NCBI GenBank assembly: GCA_030386875.1
Contig: CM059575.1
Coordinates: forward strand, 41,322,859-41,386,858
From: Morinoia aosen
Taxonomy: Eukaryota > Arthropoda > Malacostraca > Amphipoda > Talitridae
Direction of reading: 5' to 3'
Length of the DNA: 64,000 nucleotides
The notes under the pieces were generated by a model, which was given only the letters and a program-made list of their open reading frames with translations, made no database searches and was not told the DNA's origin. Each line of letters starts with the position of its first letter. The stretch's first letter is position 1. The position numbers and the translations under genes were made by a program. This document shows positions 1-11,220 of this stretch, piece by piece.

Positions 1-3000
1 GGTCATTCTTCATGAGGAGGAAAATATTTTTTGCATTAAAATTAAGAGTAGCATTCTCTTTTTACAGTAGCGTTGAGTTTTTAGCCTGAGGGTTTTGTTT
101 CTTCTCTGTCGCTGGCTCGCAAGGAACATTGTAAGACATAATGTTCTTGAAGGAGCAAATCTTACCTAATTCTGCAGACCTTTGTGCATTTCCTTTACTT
201 AACAACTTAGGTAATTGATTGTTTGTAGGCTAAGGTAGAACTTGCATCCGCACTGAATTAGGCGAACATAGCGAAGAGCAGTGATGCTCATCGTGTGAGT
301 AATAAAAACCTCTGTCATTTAGGAAACACTTTCGTAAATGGACACGCTGTTTAGAAGGAAAAAAAACTACAACGATAGCACATGGACAAACGTCAAATGG
401 AATGGGTATTATGTTGGAAAATGAGAGATTCAAGAATTGCATTGAGGAACGTCGACGATGAATGAAAAGCTGGAAATTCGAGATCATTTCACAGAGGAAT
501 GCCCAAGGCCCGCAAGCTAATTAGCTTGGGGGTGCTGTTCGAGCAAGTACGGCGAATTCCAACAACCACAAGCCACCAGGGATGGAAGGCTTCTCGAGTG
601 CTCGGCACTCATTCTATGGAAGTTTTATGAGAGCTCAGCGCAAGCTGAGAGTCGCATCAGGATGGAAGAAGAAATAAAATAATTACGATGATATAAGTAG
701 GGCACCATGATGTACTAGCGTTACAAGGAAAAATGCTTTTATATGATTGTGCATTTATAGGCAACTTTAATAATGTGGAAAAAACATTCGCACATTAACA
801 CACCACAAGGGCTATCTGTGACACGTATGCACGTCCCATGCGAGATAATAATGAGGCTAATAATCACATTGGGATACTGAAGCCACATATTCTTAAGGCA
901 TCTTTATTAGCATGTGAAATAGAGTATTAAAGCAGATAGCGTTGGATAGATTTCGGATAAGATGGCCACTTTTCGAAGGATATTAACCGACGTATTTCTC
1001 GTATAAGAAGGGTAATTGCCTCGCATCAAAAGAAGAATTATTTCGGGTACAAATTCTGAAGATGATCTTGAGTCTAACAGAAAATAGTCTCTACTTAATG
1101 AACTGCAAACTCGGATTCTCCAGGATAATGCCTCGGACACTTTAGGATATTATCGTGGATGAATTGGATTAAATCGGATTTAGTTACGCATCAACTCAAA
1201 TTCAGCAACGGAGTTACACGATTCGTGAGAAGCTAATTCGCCTGATCAGCGAAATAAGATTGATGGGCAATCTGATGTTTGAAAAATCGAGTTCGAATGA
1301 GGGTTCAAAAACAAGTTGGAACGCACTGCATTTGACATGATGGAACAGTAATTTGGGTTTAAACAGTGATCCGCCTTAAACAACGTAATCATGCAGTTAA
1401 TGTGACGCGTAAAAAATTAGGATGTCGAATTATTGAAATCGGAACGCTTCTTCCTGCAAATAAGTGACCTATCATCGAAGCGTGGATCGATCCTTAATGA
1501 TGCTGCGGAAAAAGCGCAATAAATGAGCAAGAAAATTCGGCCAAACAAGGAAGGAGTCGACGAATCAACAATGGAAATGAAGAAAAATTTTGCAAAACAA
1601 CGTGCACCACCTAAATTGAAATCTCTGGAAGAAAATCTCCATTCAGTAGGATGTCTAAATTTTGTAGAGGAGGTGCTCGGGAAAATTTGAGCACGAAGAG
1701 TAATTACATATTTAAGAAGGTTCTTGAATTCGGCGGAACATAGATTCTTCGATTACATAAACACGAAACGATACATTTCTACATGTGCGGATTGCTAATA
1801 GTAACAATAAGGCTTCTTATTCGTGATATACTTCTAATGCAGCGGCATCATTTCAAGGATAGAGCATACAAAATTATAGGTGAACGAGTATGCGTTAAGT
1901 GAGGATACTGTACGTATAAATGTTCAGGTGAATAGCTCAGGGCTAACAGGGAAAAAAATTTTCTCAATTTTTTCTTGCGGATGTGCGGGGATATGTTGGG
2001 ATATACTTGTATGTTTAAATTTTTGGGATAAGTTGTGCATATTTACTACAGTTTTTTCTTTGAACTAAATTGTGAGTTTATAAATTGTGTTCAGGCGCAT
2101 TCCAGCGGTACAGATGGGTCGCTCCAACAAGTGTGTTATAGTCTTGACTGTTTATATTCAACATAAGTTCATGTATCGTGTGAGCGATGTTGTGCACTCG
2201 AGTCTAGGGCTAATGTTTTCTTTGTAATCAGACCTCGAGAGCCAAACAGAGGGGCAGTGTGTAACCGCACGCAAAATTTATTGCTAACCTATAGGCCCAG
2301 GCCACTGTAGAGCCGTGGAAAGCATCGTTCGTCGAACACTTGGGTAAGAGGAGAAACCACGAGGGGATGACAGTGACAGATCGCAGCACTTAAGAAACTG
2401 AGCAGCCAGAGCAACGATTTCTGACTTCAGGATCGACTCCTAAAGGAGGGCGGGATAAATCGCGTTTTTGTCACAGCGAATGAGGTGCGTGCGACCTCCA
2501 GAAAAGCCAATGGAATGGAGTAGGCGTGTGTTTGGAAGTGCGGGAGAAGAACTATTAGTCATGTATTGGGTAAGAGGGCAGCCCTCAAAAGAACACTATG
2601 GGTATCGTGGGGAACAAGAGCGAGTAAGTTTTTGCGAGCCTTCCGATAAGAGGGGCGAAGGACGTACCGTGGAGGTCGTTTAGAAGAAAAAAATTTTTAT
2701 TAGCTTCGTCAGGGTTTGAGGGCGGTTTTTCCTGTTTGTTGGCAAGTTCGGTCTCTTCATAAAAACGTCGAAAGACATTATCTGCACTGTGTATGAAACA
2801 GGGATTTGAACTGAAGCTGCTCTTGGGCGAATGAATTTTCGAGCCGAGGCTAATAACCATCTACTGTACCGTTGGAGTGCGCCTCCCGAGAGTTAGGCAT
2901 TATTTCTTATGTGTTCGGTGTGTAGTTAGCGTAAAGAAATTGATCGGTCAATTAGGTAGAGCAGCACTTGTCAATTTGTGTAACTTACAGTTCCAGTAAT

Positions 3001-3730
3001 GTACGGTTAAAGTTTTGTAGCAGGGTGTTTAATTATAAAAATTTCTTAGCATTCCACTGGCGTTTAAAAACCCCGTTAACGCTAGCATCACATTTCATCG
3101 AGGCAGATAGCGCACAGAAACGCGCTGATGTAAGTCAGGTCTCTAATCATCGGTGAGTACAATTCTAAGTTAGTATATGTACTTGTTGTTTGTTTCCCTT
3201 AGTGACTGTGTTCTTTTATATTCCCTTGCACTCCTTGTGCATTGTGTCATTTTGGAGGTATGCCCATCCCTCAATTCCGAGAACCTGATTTCCTTACTAA
3301 AGTAATTTAGTGGGGAGGCGGGACCAATTCTCGTGACAACTGTTATTCGCTGAAGTTAACGGAAATGCTGTCTATAACGTCTATTTTCCATTAAATAAGT
3401 TGCAAACCTAGTCTTTGCTGTGCCAAGAGGTACTCTCAACGGCCTTAATTAAATGATAATAATTTGTCATCTGTCTTAGCCAAGCCGAAAAGAGCCACTC
3501 AGGCTTGGCCAAGCAGGAACATGTCGCGAGGATATTTTCCGGTATAATGAAAACACGGTGGTGTAGGAGAATCCTCTCATGAAAATTTGTTCTAACTGCA
3601 AGAAAAAAAAACATTTTACAGCTAGTGAACCTTAACAATACCAACATCGCGGCAAACTATTTCACATAGTTCAAGTTTTAATTTTCCTTTAAAAAATACA
3701 CAACCTTAAGAATTATAACACTTACATCCG
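1..3730. other. No recognisable gene (left flank)
   Basis: I see no domain, transposon terminus or RNA gene here that I can name. Open frames are short and lack family motifs. Base composition is mixed: a slightly GC-richer patch lies at about 2100-2680 and AT-rich DNA elsewhere. A 16-bp perfect palindrome (CAAGCTAATTAGCTTG) lies near 513-528. The region could hold strongly decayed repeats or host noncoding DNA. Confidence 0.5.
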
Positions 3731-3816
3731 TGGCGGCCTGACCGCATTGAAAAAATATATACCCTAAAACGTCCACTCTGGAGGAGATAAACCAGAAAAC
3801 AAGTTATTAATTACTA

Positions 3817-4196
3817 TAAGCAGGCACACACACTTGATCCACGCAGGCACACACGCTTGATCCACCCAGGCACACACGCTTGATCCACCCAGGCACACAT
3901 GCTTGAACCACCCTGGCACACACGCTTGAACCCCCCAGGCACACACGCTTGAACCACCCAGGCACACACGCTTGAACCACCCAGGCACACACGCTTGAAC
4001 CACCCAGGCACACACGCTGAACCACCCAGGCACACACGCTTGAATCACCCAGGCACACACGCTGAACCACCCAGGCACACACGCTGAACCACCCAGGCAC
4101 ACACGCTGAACCATCCAGGCACACACGCTGAACCACCCAGGCACACCCGCTGAACCACCCAGGCACACACGCTGAACCACCCAGGCACACGAACAA
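3817..4196. repeat. 22/23-bp minisatellite in BEL 3' LTR
   Basis: About 17 tandem copies of a unit of the form GAACCACCCAGGCACACACGC(T)T. Units near the internal edge are 22 bp and those further out are 23 bp with an extra T, so the array shows a gradient of variants. The unit length is not a multiple of three, so the minus strand stays open in all three frames; those frames are not genes. Confidence 0.95.
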
Positions 4197-4387
4197 CGCA
4201 GTGACAAGTAGAAAAGCACGGAACCAAAGTCTAAGTTCAACACACAGGAGCGCAGCTTCTTAAAACACTCACTATCATTACGTGCGCTGGCCTGGCAAAT
4301 GCCTAGTGCGTATTGTCACATTTATTCACAAAATTGTCTTTACATATCTTACTCCTAGTAATTTAACGAACGCATAGGTAAACAGGT

Positions 4388-4882
4388 AAGTAGTAACACG
4401 GACTAAGTAGTAACACAGACTAAATAGTAACAAAGACTAAATAGTAACACAGACTAAGTAGTAACACAGACTAAGTAGTAACACAGACTAAGTAGTAACA
4501 CAGACTAAGTAGTAACACAGACTAAGTAGTAACACAGACTAAGTAGTAACACAGACTAAGTAGTAACACAGACTAAGTAGTAACACAGACTAAGTAGTAA
4601 CACGGACTAAGTAGTAACACAGACTAAATAGTAACACAGACTAAATAGTAACACAGACTAAGTAGTAACACAGACTAAGTAGTAACACAGACTAAGTAGT
4701 AACACAGACTAAGTAGTAACACAGACTAAGTAGTAACACAGACTAAGTAGTAACACAGACTAAGTAGTAACACAGACTAAGTAGTAACACAGACTAAGTA
4801 GTAACACAGACTAAGTAGTAACACAGACTAAGTAGTAACACAGACTAAGTAGTAACACAGACCAAGTAGTAACACAGGTAGA
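4388..4882. repeat. 17-bp minisatellite in BEL 3' LTR
   Basis: About 29 head-to-tail copies of TAACACAGACTAAGTAG, with rare variants (ACACGG, AAATAG, ACCAAG). The copies are nearly identical, which suggests recent expansion or homogenisation. There are no unique spacers, so this is not CRISPR-like. Confidence 0.97.
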
Positions 4883-5020
4883 CCATAATCCCGTTTACGG
4901 AATAGAAATTTCAGTAGTGACAGTTTCAGCTTGATCAGAAAGAGAAATGCATTACAATTGGGGCAGTGGGCTTCTAGGATGTTGCCACAAAGAAAGGTTA
5001 AATCCACGGTGACCGTGACA

Positions 5021-5030
5021 CTCCCCGCTT
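5021..5030 (-). other. BEL polypurine tract
   Basis: Read on the minus strand, the sequence just before the 3' LTR is AAGCGGGGAG followed by TGTCACGG. A purine run directly against the LTR start is the normal plus-strand primer of an LTR retroelement, and it fixes this LTR edge. Confidence 0.75.
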
Positions 5031-5143
5031 CAGCGCTTTATGCGTTGACGTCCTTTGCACTTTGTTAATTGTTAGTATTTGCTTACTATTCACCATTTAA
5101 CCCAAGCGGCCAGCGTCTGCCTCCTCCAGCAAAACGAGGCTCG

Positions 5144-8100
5144 TTATAGGGCGCTGATAGACGTGGTGGCACTTGCCGTCCTGAGCTCTGCTCGAACGAA
5201 CAACTTGCGAACCTTGCCATCTGCGCTAGGAGTCACCCGCTCCACACGTCCTAAAGGACATGTAAGGCGTTTAATATTCTTGTCTTTTATGAGAACAATA
5301 TCCCCCTCTTGAAAATTGCGCGACGGGATCTTCAACTTTTGGCGTTTCAGTAGGTCGCTCAAGTAGTCGCGCTTAAATCTGACCCAAAACTGATCGGCAA
5401 GATATTGGACCCTTCGCCATTGTTTGGCACCGCACGACACTAGGTCCGAGTGCGTGAAGTCGTCGTTCGAACAAATTCCTTCTTTCATGGTGAGGAGCAT
5501 AGAAGGTGAGAGAGGAACAGGGTCATTTGGGTCATCCGACACGGGCCACAAGGGTGTCGAATTTACTATCGACATGGCTTCGGACAGTAGAGTGTGCAAT
5601 TCGTCTCTTGTTAGGGTTCTCTTTCCAAGCTGCAACGTGGCGAAATTGAGAGCTCGTCTAATCTGGCCAATTTTTCTTTCGACCGCCCCTCCAAAATGAG
5701 ACGCGTGGGGAGGATTCATCTCCCACCTGCAGCCGAGCGTAGCCAACTTGTCGCCGACTGCCACGCTTTGAGATTCATCGGCTTGATTCAGGGCACCGAT
5801 GAAATTCCGTCCCTGATCTGAGCGGAGCAGCTTACAAGGCCCTCTGAGCGCAACAAATCTTCGAAATGCGTTGATAAATGAATTGGTGTCCATCACGGTT
5901 AACAATTCCAGGTGCACGGCTCTAGTACTCAAACACGTAAATACGAGAGCCCACGCCTTTTTCAGGGCGCAATTGCGCCTGGTAGTATGACTCTCCCTCA
6001 TCATCCAGTGGCCCATCACATCGCACCCCGCGTTTACGAACGTAGCTGTGGTAGCGATTCTGTCGATCGGTAATTCTGCCATAATCTGTGTCTGGCACGC
6101 TGCTCTCAATCTTCTGCAACTGAAGCACCTGTTGATAAATTGCCTGACACGTCTGTTACCACTTTCAATGAAAAACCCCGCACTACGGATGGCACCAAGC
6201 GTTACGTGACGCCCTTGGTGTTTCGTTGCATCATGATAAAAATTAATGATAATTTCCGTAATGCGATGGTTTTTTGGGAGAATCATTGGATGCTTCATTT
6301 CTACGGGCAATTCGCTTCTAGCTAGGCTCCCACCTACTCTCAAAACACCGTGCTTATCAATGAAAGGAGAATATGACAATAACTTATGTTTGATGGGTAA
6401 ATCGACTTTCTTAAGCGCTGCCTCGATATATTCAGGATAGTATCTCTTTTGCACATCTGAAACTAGGGTAAAGACGCAAGTCTGGAAGTTAGGCTGGGGG
6501 CAACGCTCAGCGAGGCACACACCTAGTCTCTGCCTCGCACGGTCCAGCAAGCATCTCACAAATAGAATTACGCCTACTACTGAAATAATTCGTAACTAAG
6601 AATTCTTGAGAGTCAGCAACTTTTCAAAAGCTCACTCTTGTGACCGCACAGCGGAGCACAGAACTGTGTTCTGGTTCATTTCCTCGGGTAGATCATGAAC
6701 AACATCGATACGAAATTTTTCAGCTGAGTTGCTACCAATAAAGGATGGCCCCGTGAACCAGCAAGATCTTTGCAGTTCTGCGGGGGTGTGAGACCGAGTG
6801 GCTATATCGGCGGGGTTGTCCAGGCTATTGATATAAAACCATTGCTCTGGCCGACAAATATTATGGATTATTTCCACCCTTCTTTCAACGTACCGAGAAA
6901 ATCTTTTTTTTTTTTTATTCGTCAGATAACCGATTACTACTCTGCTATCGGTAAAGAAGTGCACATCTTTAACAGGCACTGAGAGTTCAGAAATTAGTTG
7001 CTGACCGGCCACAGCGGCGTCTACGGACGCGCACAACTCTAATCTAGGAATGGATGTTGCTTCTCGAGGGGATACTTTACTTTCACCCTTGGCAAAGGCA
7101 ACCGACACTTTACTACTACAGCCAGCGAATTTTAGGTACATGACATGGTCGATAGCATCTTTGGATGCATCAGAGAACACGAAAAGCTCCACGCTAGCAA
7201 CTCTGCCGAACCCGCTAGGAGTGAAACTTCTCGGTAAGGACACCGTGTCCAAGTCTCCCAACGTTTTCAACCAACGGTTCCAATTCTCTAGGTGAACCGT
7301 CGGTAACTCATCATCCCAGCCGAGAGCCTGCTCGCTCTGTTCAAATAGTATGCATCGTAAGATCAATCTACCCCCCAGGACAACTGGGGATACAAAGCCT
7401 AACGGGTCGAACAGAGAATTGATTATTGACAAAACCCCTCTCCGTGTGAATGATTTCTTTTCGATGCGGGTCTTTATCAAAAATTCATCGGTCCCAACAC
7501 ACCAAGCCACTCCAAGGGTTCTTTGAACAGCACAATCATTGAAATTCAACTCTGAAAAATCCTTCGCTCTCTCTGACTCTGGAAATGCTTTCATAACGGC
7601 ACCGTCATTTGAAACTATTTTGTGCAACCGTATTTTGAACGACGATAAAATACTTCTAGACACTGACAGAACTGCCACCGCTTCCAGTACAGAGGACGCA
7701 GCTCCTAACCCATCGTCCACGTGAAAGTTTTTACTGACATACTCAAGGAGCTTTAATGGAATGGAGGCGGCATCAGCGCTCTAAAGTGAAGCCAATTTTC
7801 GTAAGCTATAGGGTATACGGGCACACACACGGAGATGGGGCTCAGTATGTGTCAGACACTCAGCGTGGTAGGGCGCCGCTTATCCAAGCTTCGGTCAGGT
7901 ACGAGTTTTTTCAATATGACCCGTTTCAAGGACGCAATTGAAATATATGCCTAAGAAAAAACGTATAGCACAGAGTAGCGCAAGTCTGCCATTTAACAGA
8001 GCGGTCTTCAGTCGCTGATGATGGAGGTGGTGCTACCCCTCCACTGCAACACCACCTCCACACTGGGACCCAATGCCGGGTGGGCGGGGCTTGGGACGGC

Positions 8101-9066
8101 AAAAGTGGCTTCACGCGCTTGACTGGCAAAAGATAGCGATGCCGCCTCCATTCCATTAAAGCTCCTTGTACATACTGACGAGCGTGTGGCAGATAGGCGC
8201 TGGGCAGGTAATTCAGTGATTCACTACGCTCTGAATAGAAATCGACTGCTTTACGAAGACAAATGGTTGCTATTGCAGGGCTAAAACAATTACCAAAAAT
8301 GTGTACTCTTGATCGGTACTGCACCAATTCCTTACTAGGATCGTTATCATCAAACCAAAAGAACCTCATGTAATCTCTATGAGCAGGGACCACAGAGAAG
8401 GAGTGAAACATTGATTGAACATCTGCAACGAACCCAATTTCGCCCTCCCTGAACCTGGTAAGAACTCCCCTCAGGCAGTTGTTTTGGTCCGGACCTGGCA
8501 GCAGTACCGAATTTAAGCTAACCCCACCAAAGGTGGCAGCGCTGTCGAAAACAAGGCGAACTTTACCCTTTTTTGGATGAGTTACCGGAAACACCGGCAG
8601 AAACCATACTTTACCTTTTGTTTCTACAGCATCGCCTTTAACTCTCTCGACATGTCGAGATTCAATAGTTGCCCGCATTGACTCGAGGCATTGCTTCAGC
8701 TTTTCAGGCTCCCTTTTTAAGCGCTGTGGAGTGGTTATCTCGCTACGATAGACTGCTGCTTTGTTATCAGGCAGATCTTGGTCTTCGCGTCGAAACGGCT
8801 GGGGAGTTTCGATGTTACCGTCGTCGGTCATTTTGACGTTGTTGTGAATAATATCGAGGAACTTTTTATCATCTACTGACAGCCCCCTTGTTCATTGTTG
8901 ATTTGTCGCGTAAACACGTTGTCCAATATTTTCGGAACGAAACTCCTTTCAGCCCTGAAATGCTCACCGCACTCGATGCTTGTTTTCAGCGTAGTGAATT
9001 TCCTGCGTTCATTCCTGCATCTCTCTGGACAGGTTGACCCAACGATGGCAAATCCCAGAGGAGTGC
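5144..9066 (-). pseudogene. pol: BEL/Pao pol: protease end, RT, RNase H, integrase
   Basis: This is the polyprotein that copies and integrates the element. From 9066 leftward it starts with the end of a DUF1758-type protease (TPLGFAIVG). Next comes a linker with one frameshift near 8880, then BEL reverse transcriptase (LVFDSAATFGGVSLNS, FVADVQSMFHSF and, beyond an insertion, HVDDGLG in place of YVDD). RNase H shows VFSDASKD and FFTDSRVVIGYL. A TGA near 6632 and a second in-frame stop near 6602 interrupt the RNase H-integrase linker. Integrase follows on 6559-5144: an H2C2 zinc segment, GCDVMGHW and LRSDQGRNF with the catalytic aspartates, GGAVERKIG with the glutamate, and a basic DUF5641-like C-terminus. 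A MITE at 7744-8168 splits the RT palm. Gag is missing. The gene is dead by several independent lesions. Confidence 0.9.
7744..8168. mobile_element. hAT-type MITE inside BEL reverse transcriptase
   Basis: The two ends are perfect inverted repeats of 31 bp (7744-7774 and 8138-8168), starting CAAGGAGCTTTAATGG. They are flanked by GACATACT (7736-7743) and TACATACT (8169-8176), an 8-bp duplication with one mismatch. Eight-base duplications and CAnGG-type ends fit hAT. The element is 425 bp, carries no transposase, and interrupts the BEL reading frame just before its catalytic VDD box. Confidence 0.85.
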
Positions 9067-9755
9067 GGCAGAACCACCCAGGCACACACGCTGAACCACC
9101 CAGGCACACACGCTGAACCACCCAGGCACACACGCTGAACCACTCAGGCACACACGCTGAACCACCCAGGCACACACCCTGAACCACCCAGGCACACGAA
9201 CAACGCAATGACAACTAGAAAAGCACGGAACCTTAGTCTAAGTTCAACACACAGGAGCGCAGCTTCTTAAAACACTCACTGTCATTAAGTGCGCAGGCTT
9301 GGCAAGTGCCTAGTGCGTATTGTCACATTTATTCACAAAATTGTCTTTACATATCTTACTCCTAGTAATTTAACGAACGCATAGGTAAACAGGTAAGTAG
9401 TAACACGGACTAAGTAATAACACAGACTAAGTAGTAACACAGACTAAGTAGTAACACAGACTAAGTAGTAACACAGACTAAGTAGTAACACAGACTAAGT
9501 AGTAACACAGACTAAGTAGTAACACAGACTAAGTAGTAACACAGACTAAGTAGTAACACAGACTAAGTAGTAACACAGAGTAAGTAGTAACACAGACTAA
9601 GTAGCAACACAGGTAGACCATAATCCCGATTACGGAATAGAAATTTCAGTAGTGACAGTTTCAGCTTGATCAGAAAGAGAAATTCATTTAAATTAGGGCA
9701 GTGGGCTTCTAGGATGTTGCCACAGAGAAAGGTTAAATCCACGGTGACCGTGACA
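9066..9755 (-). repeat. BEL 5' LTR, outer part lost
   Basis: This is the second LTR copy. It contains 6 units of the 22-bp repeat (9066-9196), a unique block, about 13 units of the 17-bp repeat (9396-9612) and the terminal unique block ending ...GTGACCGTGACA at 9755. At its left edge the repeat runs straight into pol sequence. The LTR end, primer-binding site, gag and most of the protease are therefore deleted at this junction. Confidence 0.85.
9396..9612. repeat. 17-bp minisatellite in BEL 5' LTR
   Basis: About 13 copies of the same TAACACAGACTAAGTAG unit found at 4388-4882, including the same early ACACGG variant at the left edge. The copy number is less than half that of the sister LTR. 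Confidence 0.95.
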
Positions 9756-9853
9756 TCATCAAACTGAAGGGTTTTACGCCTGGTCTTGTTACTGCGTTGA
9801 GCTTGGGCTCCCGTTGGAGCTTTGCGCCTCGTTTTGCGCCTTGTTCCGGGCAT
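9756..9853 (-). pseudogene. Basic peptide ORF cut by BEL LTR
   Basis: On the minus strand an ATG at 9853 opens a frame of about 33 codons, rich in Arg, Lys and Thr (MPGTRRKTRRKAP...), before the BEL LTR interrupts it at 9755. It lies beside the Polinton-like ATPase remnant but on the opposite strand. A short Arg/Lys-rich start would fit a DNA-binding virion or core protein, but no family motif is visible, so the assignment is only positional. It could be a chance frame. Confidence 0.3.
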
Positions 9854-9975
9854 GATCCAATAAATCTATTGGTATTATTACTTTTTTTGACTCTCCAGCC
9901 AGAGTTGTGTGAAGAAAAACTCCACAAGACAACCAATAAAAAAGAAAAATACATTGAAGAATTAAACTCAATAAG

Positions 9976-10201
9976 ATGGAAGGTGTTATTAAGATATTCA
10001 AAGAGAAGTTGTTCTCAATGCTGCAAACATAAATCAATCGCAATTAGATATAAATCAAATTCAAACTGAAATAGAATTAAATAGAGAAAATATAAATCAA
10101 TTACAATCACATATCATTCATCTTGGAACATTAATCAGAGACGTTTCTTATGAAGTAGCAGATTTAAAAACGTTGTTTACATTTGCTACAAACAGAAATT
10201 A
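9976..10201 (+). pseudogene. Small coiled-coil ORF next to Polinton ATPase
   Basis: A start at 9976 opens a short frame that breaks near 10018. In a neighbouring frame a clean segment rich in Ile, Asn, Gln and Leu follows and ends with TAA at about 10201. The second part has heptad-like spacing (for example INQLQSHIIHLGTLIRD), so it probably forms a coiled coil. It ends about 50 bp before the ATPase start and lies on the same strand. I infer a small Polinton/adintovirus accessory gene with one indel. I do not recognise the family. Confidence 0.4.
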
Positions 10202-10249
10202 AATTTTTGAAAATGAGTTGAAGTTAATTATTTTTTTAAAATAGCGTAT

Positions 10250-11011
10250 ATGTGGAAAGACAGTAAAAGAAATAATCAAAAGAATCACTTCATTTTTCCT
10301 TCTTCTAGCTTGAGATGTCTCATCGTAGGGAGATCAAACTGTGGTAAAACTTCTTTATTAATAAAGCTTCTGTTAGAAAAATTTGTTGATTTTAATCATC
10401 TTTTTATTTACAGTAAATCAATACATCAACCAGAAAATAAATTATTTAAAAATGCTTGTGATAACGACTCTATCCAATCTGAAATAATTGAATAATTTGA
10501 AAAGGGTTATGGTGATATTGACGATTTCCTTGAAAAATTACCTATGAATAGAAACTCAAAATCTGAAATTGAATATTTGCATGATACAACCCCTATTCCC
10601 GACCCAAGTGACGTAGTTTCAAAAAAAAAATCTTTTCATTTTTGATGATATAGCAACTGAAAGAGATCAAAGTCCAGCTGATAGTTTTTATACAAGAGAA
10701 AGACACTATAACTGTAGTTCAATTTACTTATCACAAAATTATTATTTATTACCCAGACAAACAATTAGAACAAATGGTAACGTGCTGATTGTTTTTGGTT
10801 TAGACTCAACTGATATGAACATTTACAGATATCATATCTCAGGACATGCTCTTTGAAGAATTTAAAGAGTTTTGTTCTAAAACATACAAAAAACCATAAA
10901 ATTTTATCTCTATTGTTAAAGACAGACATCCACGTCAAGGTAGGTATTTTCAAAATTTTGATTATTTATATTTTTCTAAAACATATTTTGAAGAATGGAA
11001 TTATTTTCAAA
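10250..11011 (+). pseudogene. Polinton/Maverick A32-like packaging ATPase, broken
   Basis: This is an FtsK/HerA-class ATPase of the type that packages DNA in Polintons, adintoviruses and related viruses. The first frame starts at 10250 and holds the Walker A loop GRSNCGKTS about 27 residues in, then the family-typical stretch YSKSIHQPENK. A stop at 10493 ends that frame. A run of nine A's at 10621-10629 coincides with another frame change, and just after it the Walker B-like segment FDDIATERD is readable. Further on come the sensor-like NCSSIYLSQNYYLLPRQ and a C-terminal segment rich in Lys, Phe and Tyr ending near 11011, with another shift near 10841 and an in-frame stop. At about 250 codons the length fits the family. 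It is a fossil with at least four lesions. Confidence 0.8.
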
Positions 11012-11216
11012 TATAATACTATTAATTGCTTTTGTTTATTAGATAAAGAAATTTATACCTATAAGTGAGTTGGTCGTTTGTGTGAGTCATTTTTGCTTAT
11101 AAAAAAGACAAAAATTCGTCAACGAATACCTATTCTATAAAATTTTGTGTTAATTTATTTTCTTTATAAGGGAATTGTGGTGAATTATTCCCTAGGTGGT
11201 ATTCCGTTTACTACTA
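11012..11216. other. AT-rich spacer between ATPase fossil and Gypsy
   Basis: There is no readable frame or motif. It is probably the decayed continuation of the Polinton segment or its flank, interrupted on the right by the Gypsy insertion, whose duplication GTGA lies at 11217-11220. Confidence 0.4.
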
Positions 11217-11220
11217 GTGA

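Larger units (their letters stand above)
3817..5020 (-). repeat. BEL 3' LTR, expanded by two minisatellites
   Basis: This copy shares with the right-hand LTR a unique block of about 190 bp (about 4190-4385), a 17-bp repeat array, and a unique block of about 140 bp (4880-5020). It ends at TGACA next to a purine tract. It is about 1.2 kb, against about 0.69 kb for the other LTR. Most of the difference is array copy number. Its outer (left) boundary is uncertain. Confidence 0.8.
3817..9755 (-). mobile_element. BEL/Pao LTR retrotransposon, internally deleted
   Basis: This is a minus-strand element bounded by two copies of the same LTR (left about 3817-5020, right about 9066-9755). Both LTRs end at the same right-hand sequence, ...GGTGACCGTGACA, so on the coding strand the LTR begins TGTCACGG. 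Between them lies BEL-type pol (end of protease, reverse transcriptase, RNase H, integrase). Gag and most of the protease are absent, because LTR minisatellite passes directly into the end of the protease. The unique LTR parts differ at roughly 4% of positions, which suggests a fairly old insertion. I could not find a convincing target-site duplication, because the left LTR edge dissolves into minisatellite. Confidence 0.85.

Noticed and set aside
3700-3830. A left-hand partner for the five bases TCATC that follow the BEL 5' LTR at 9756
   Set aside because: No TCATC next to a TG start was found near the left LTR edge, so no target duplication is claimed.
3764-4243. Open minus-strand frames of 60-159 codons in all three frames, rich in Cys, Val, Trp and Gly
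   Set aside because: They are translations of the 22/23-bp minisatellite. The unit is not a multiple of three and contains no stop, so all frames stay open by construction.
4388-4882. Regular short repeats that could suggest a CRISPR array
   Set aside because: The 17-bp units are directly head to tail with no unique spacers, the context is an LTR, and the genome is eukaryotic.
5079-5699. Plus-strand frames across the BEL integrase region
   Set aside because: The minus strand carries a continuous integrase with catalytic motifs, and the plus-strand frames have none.
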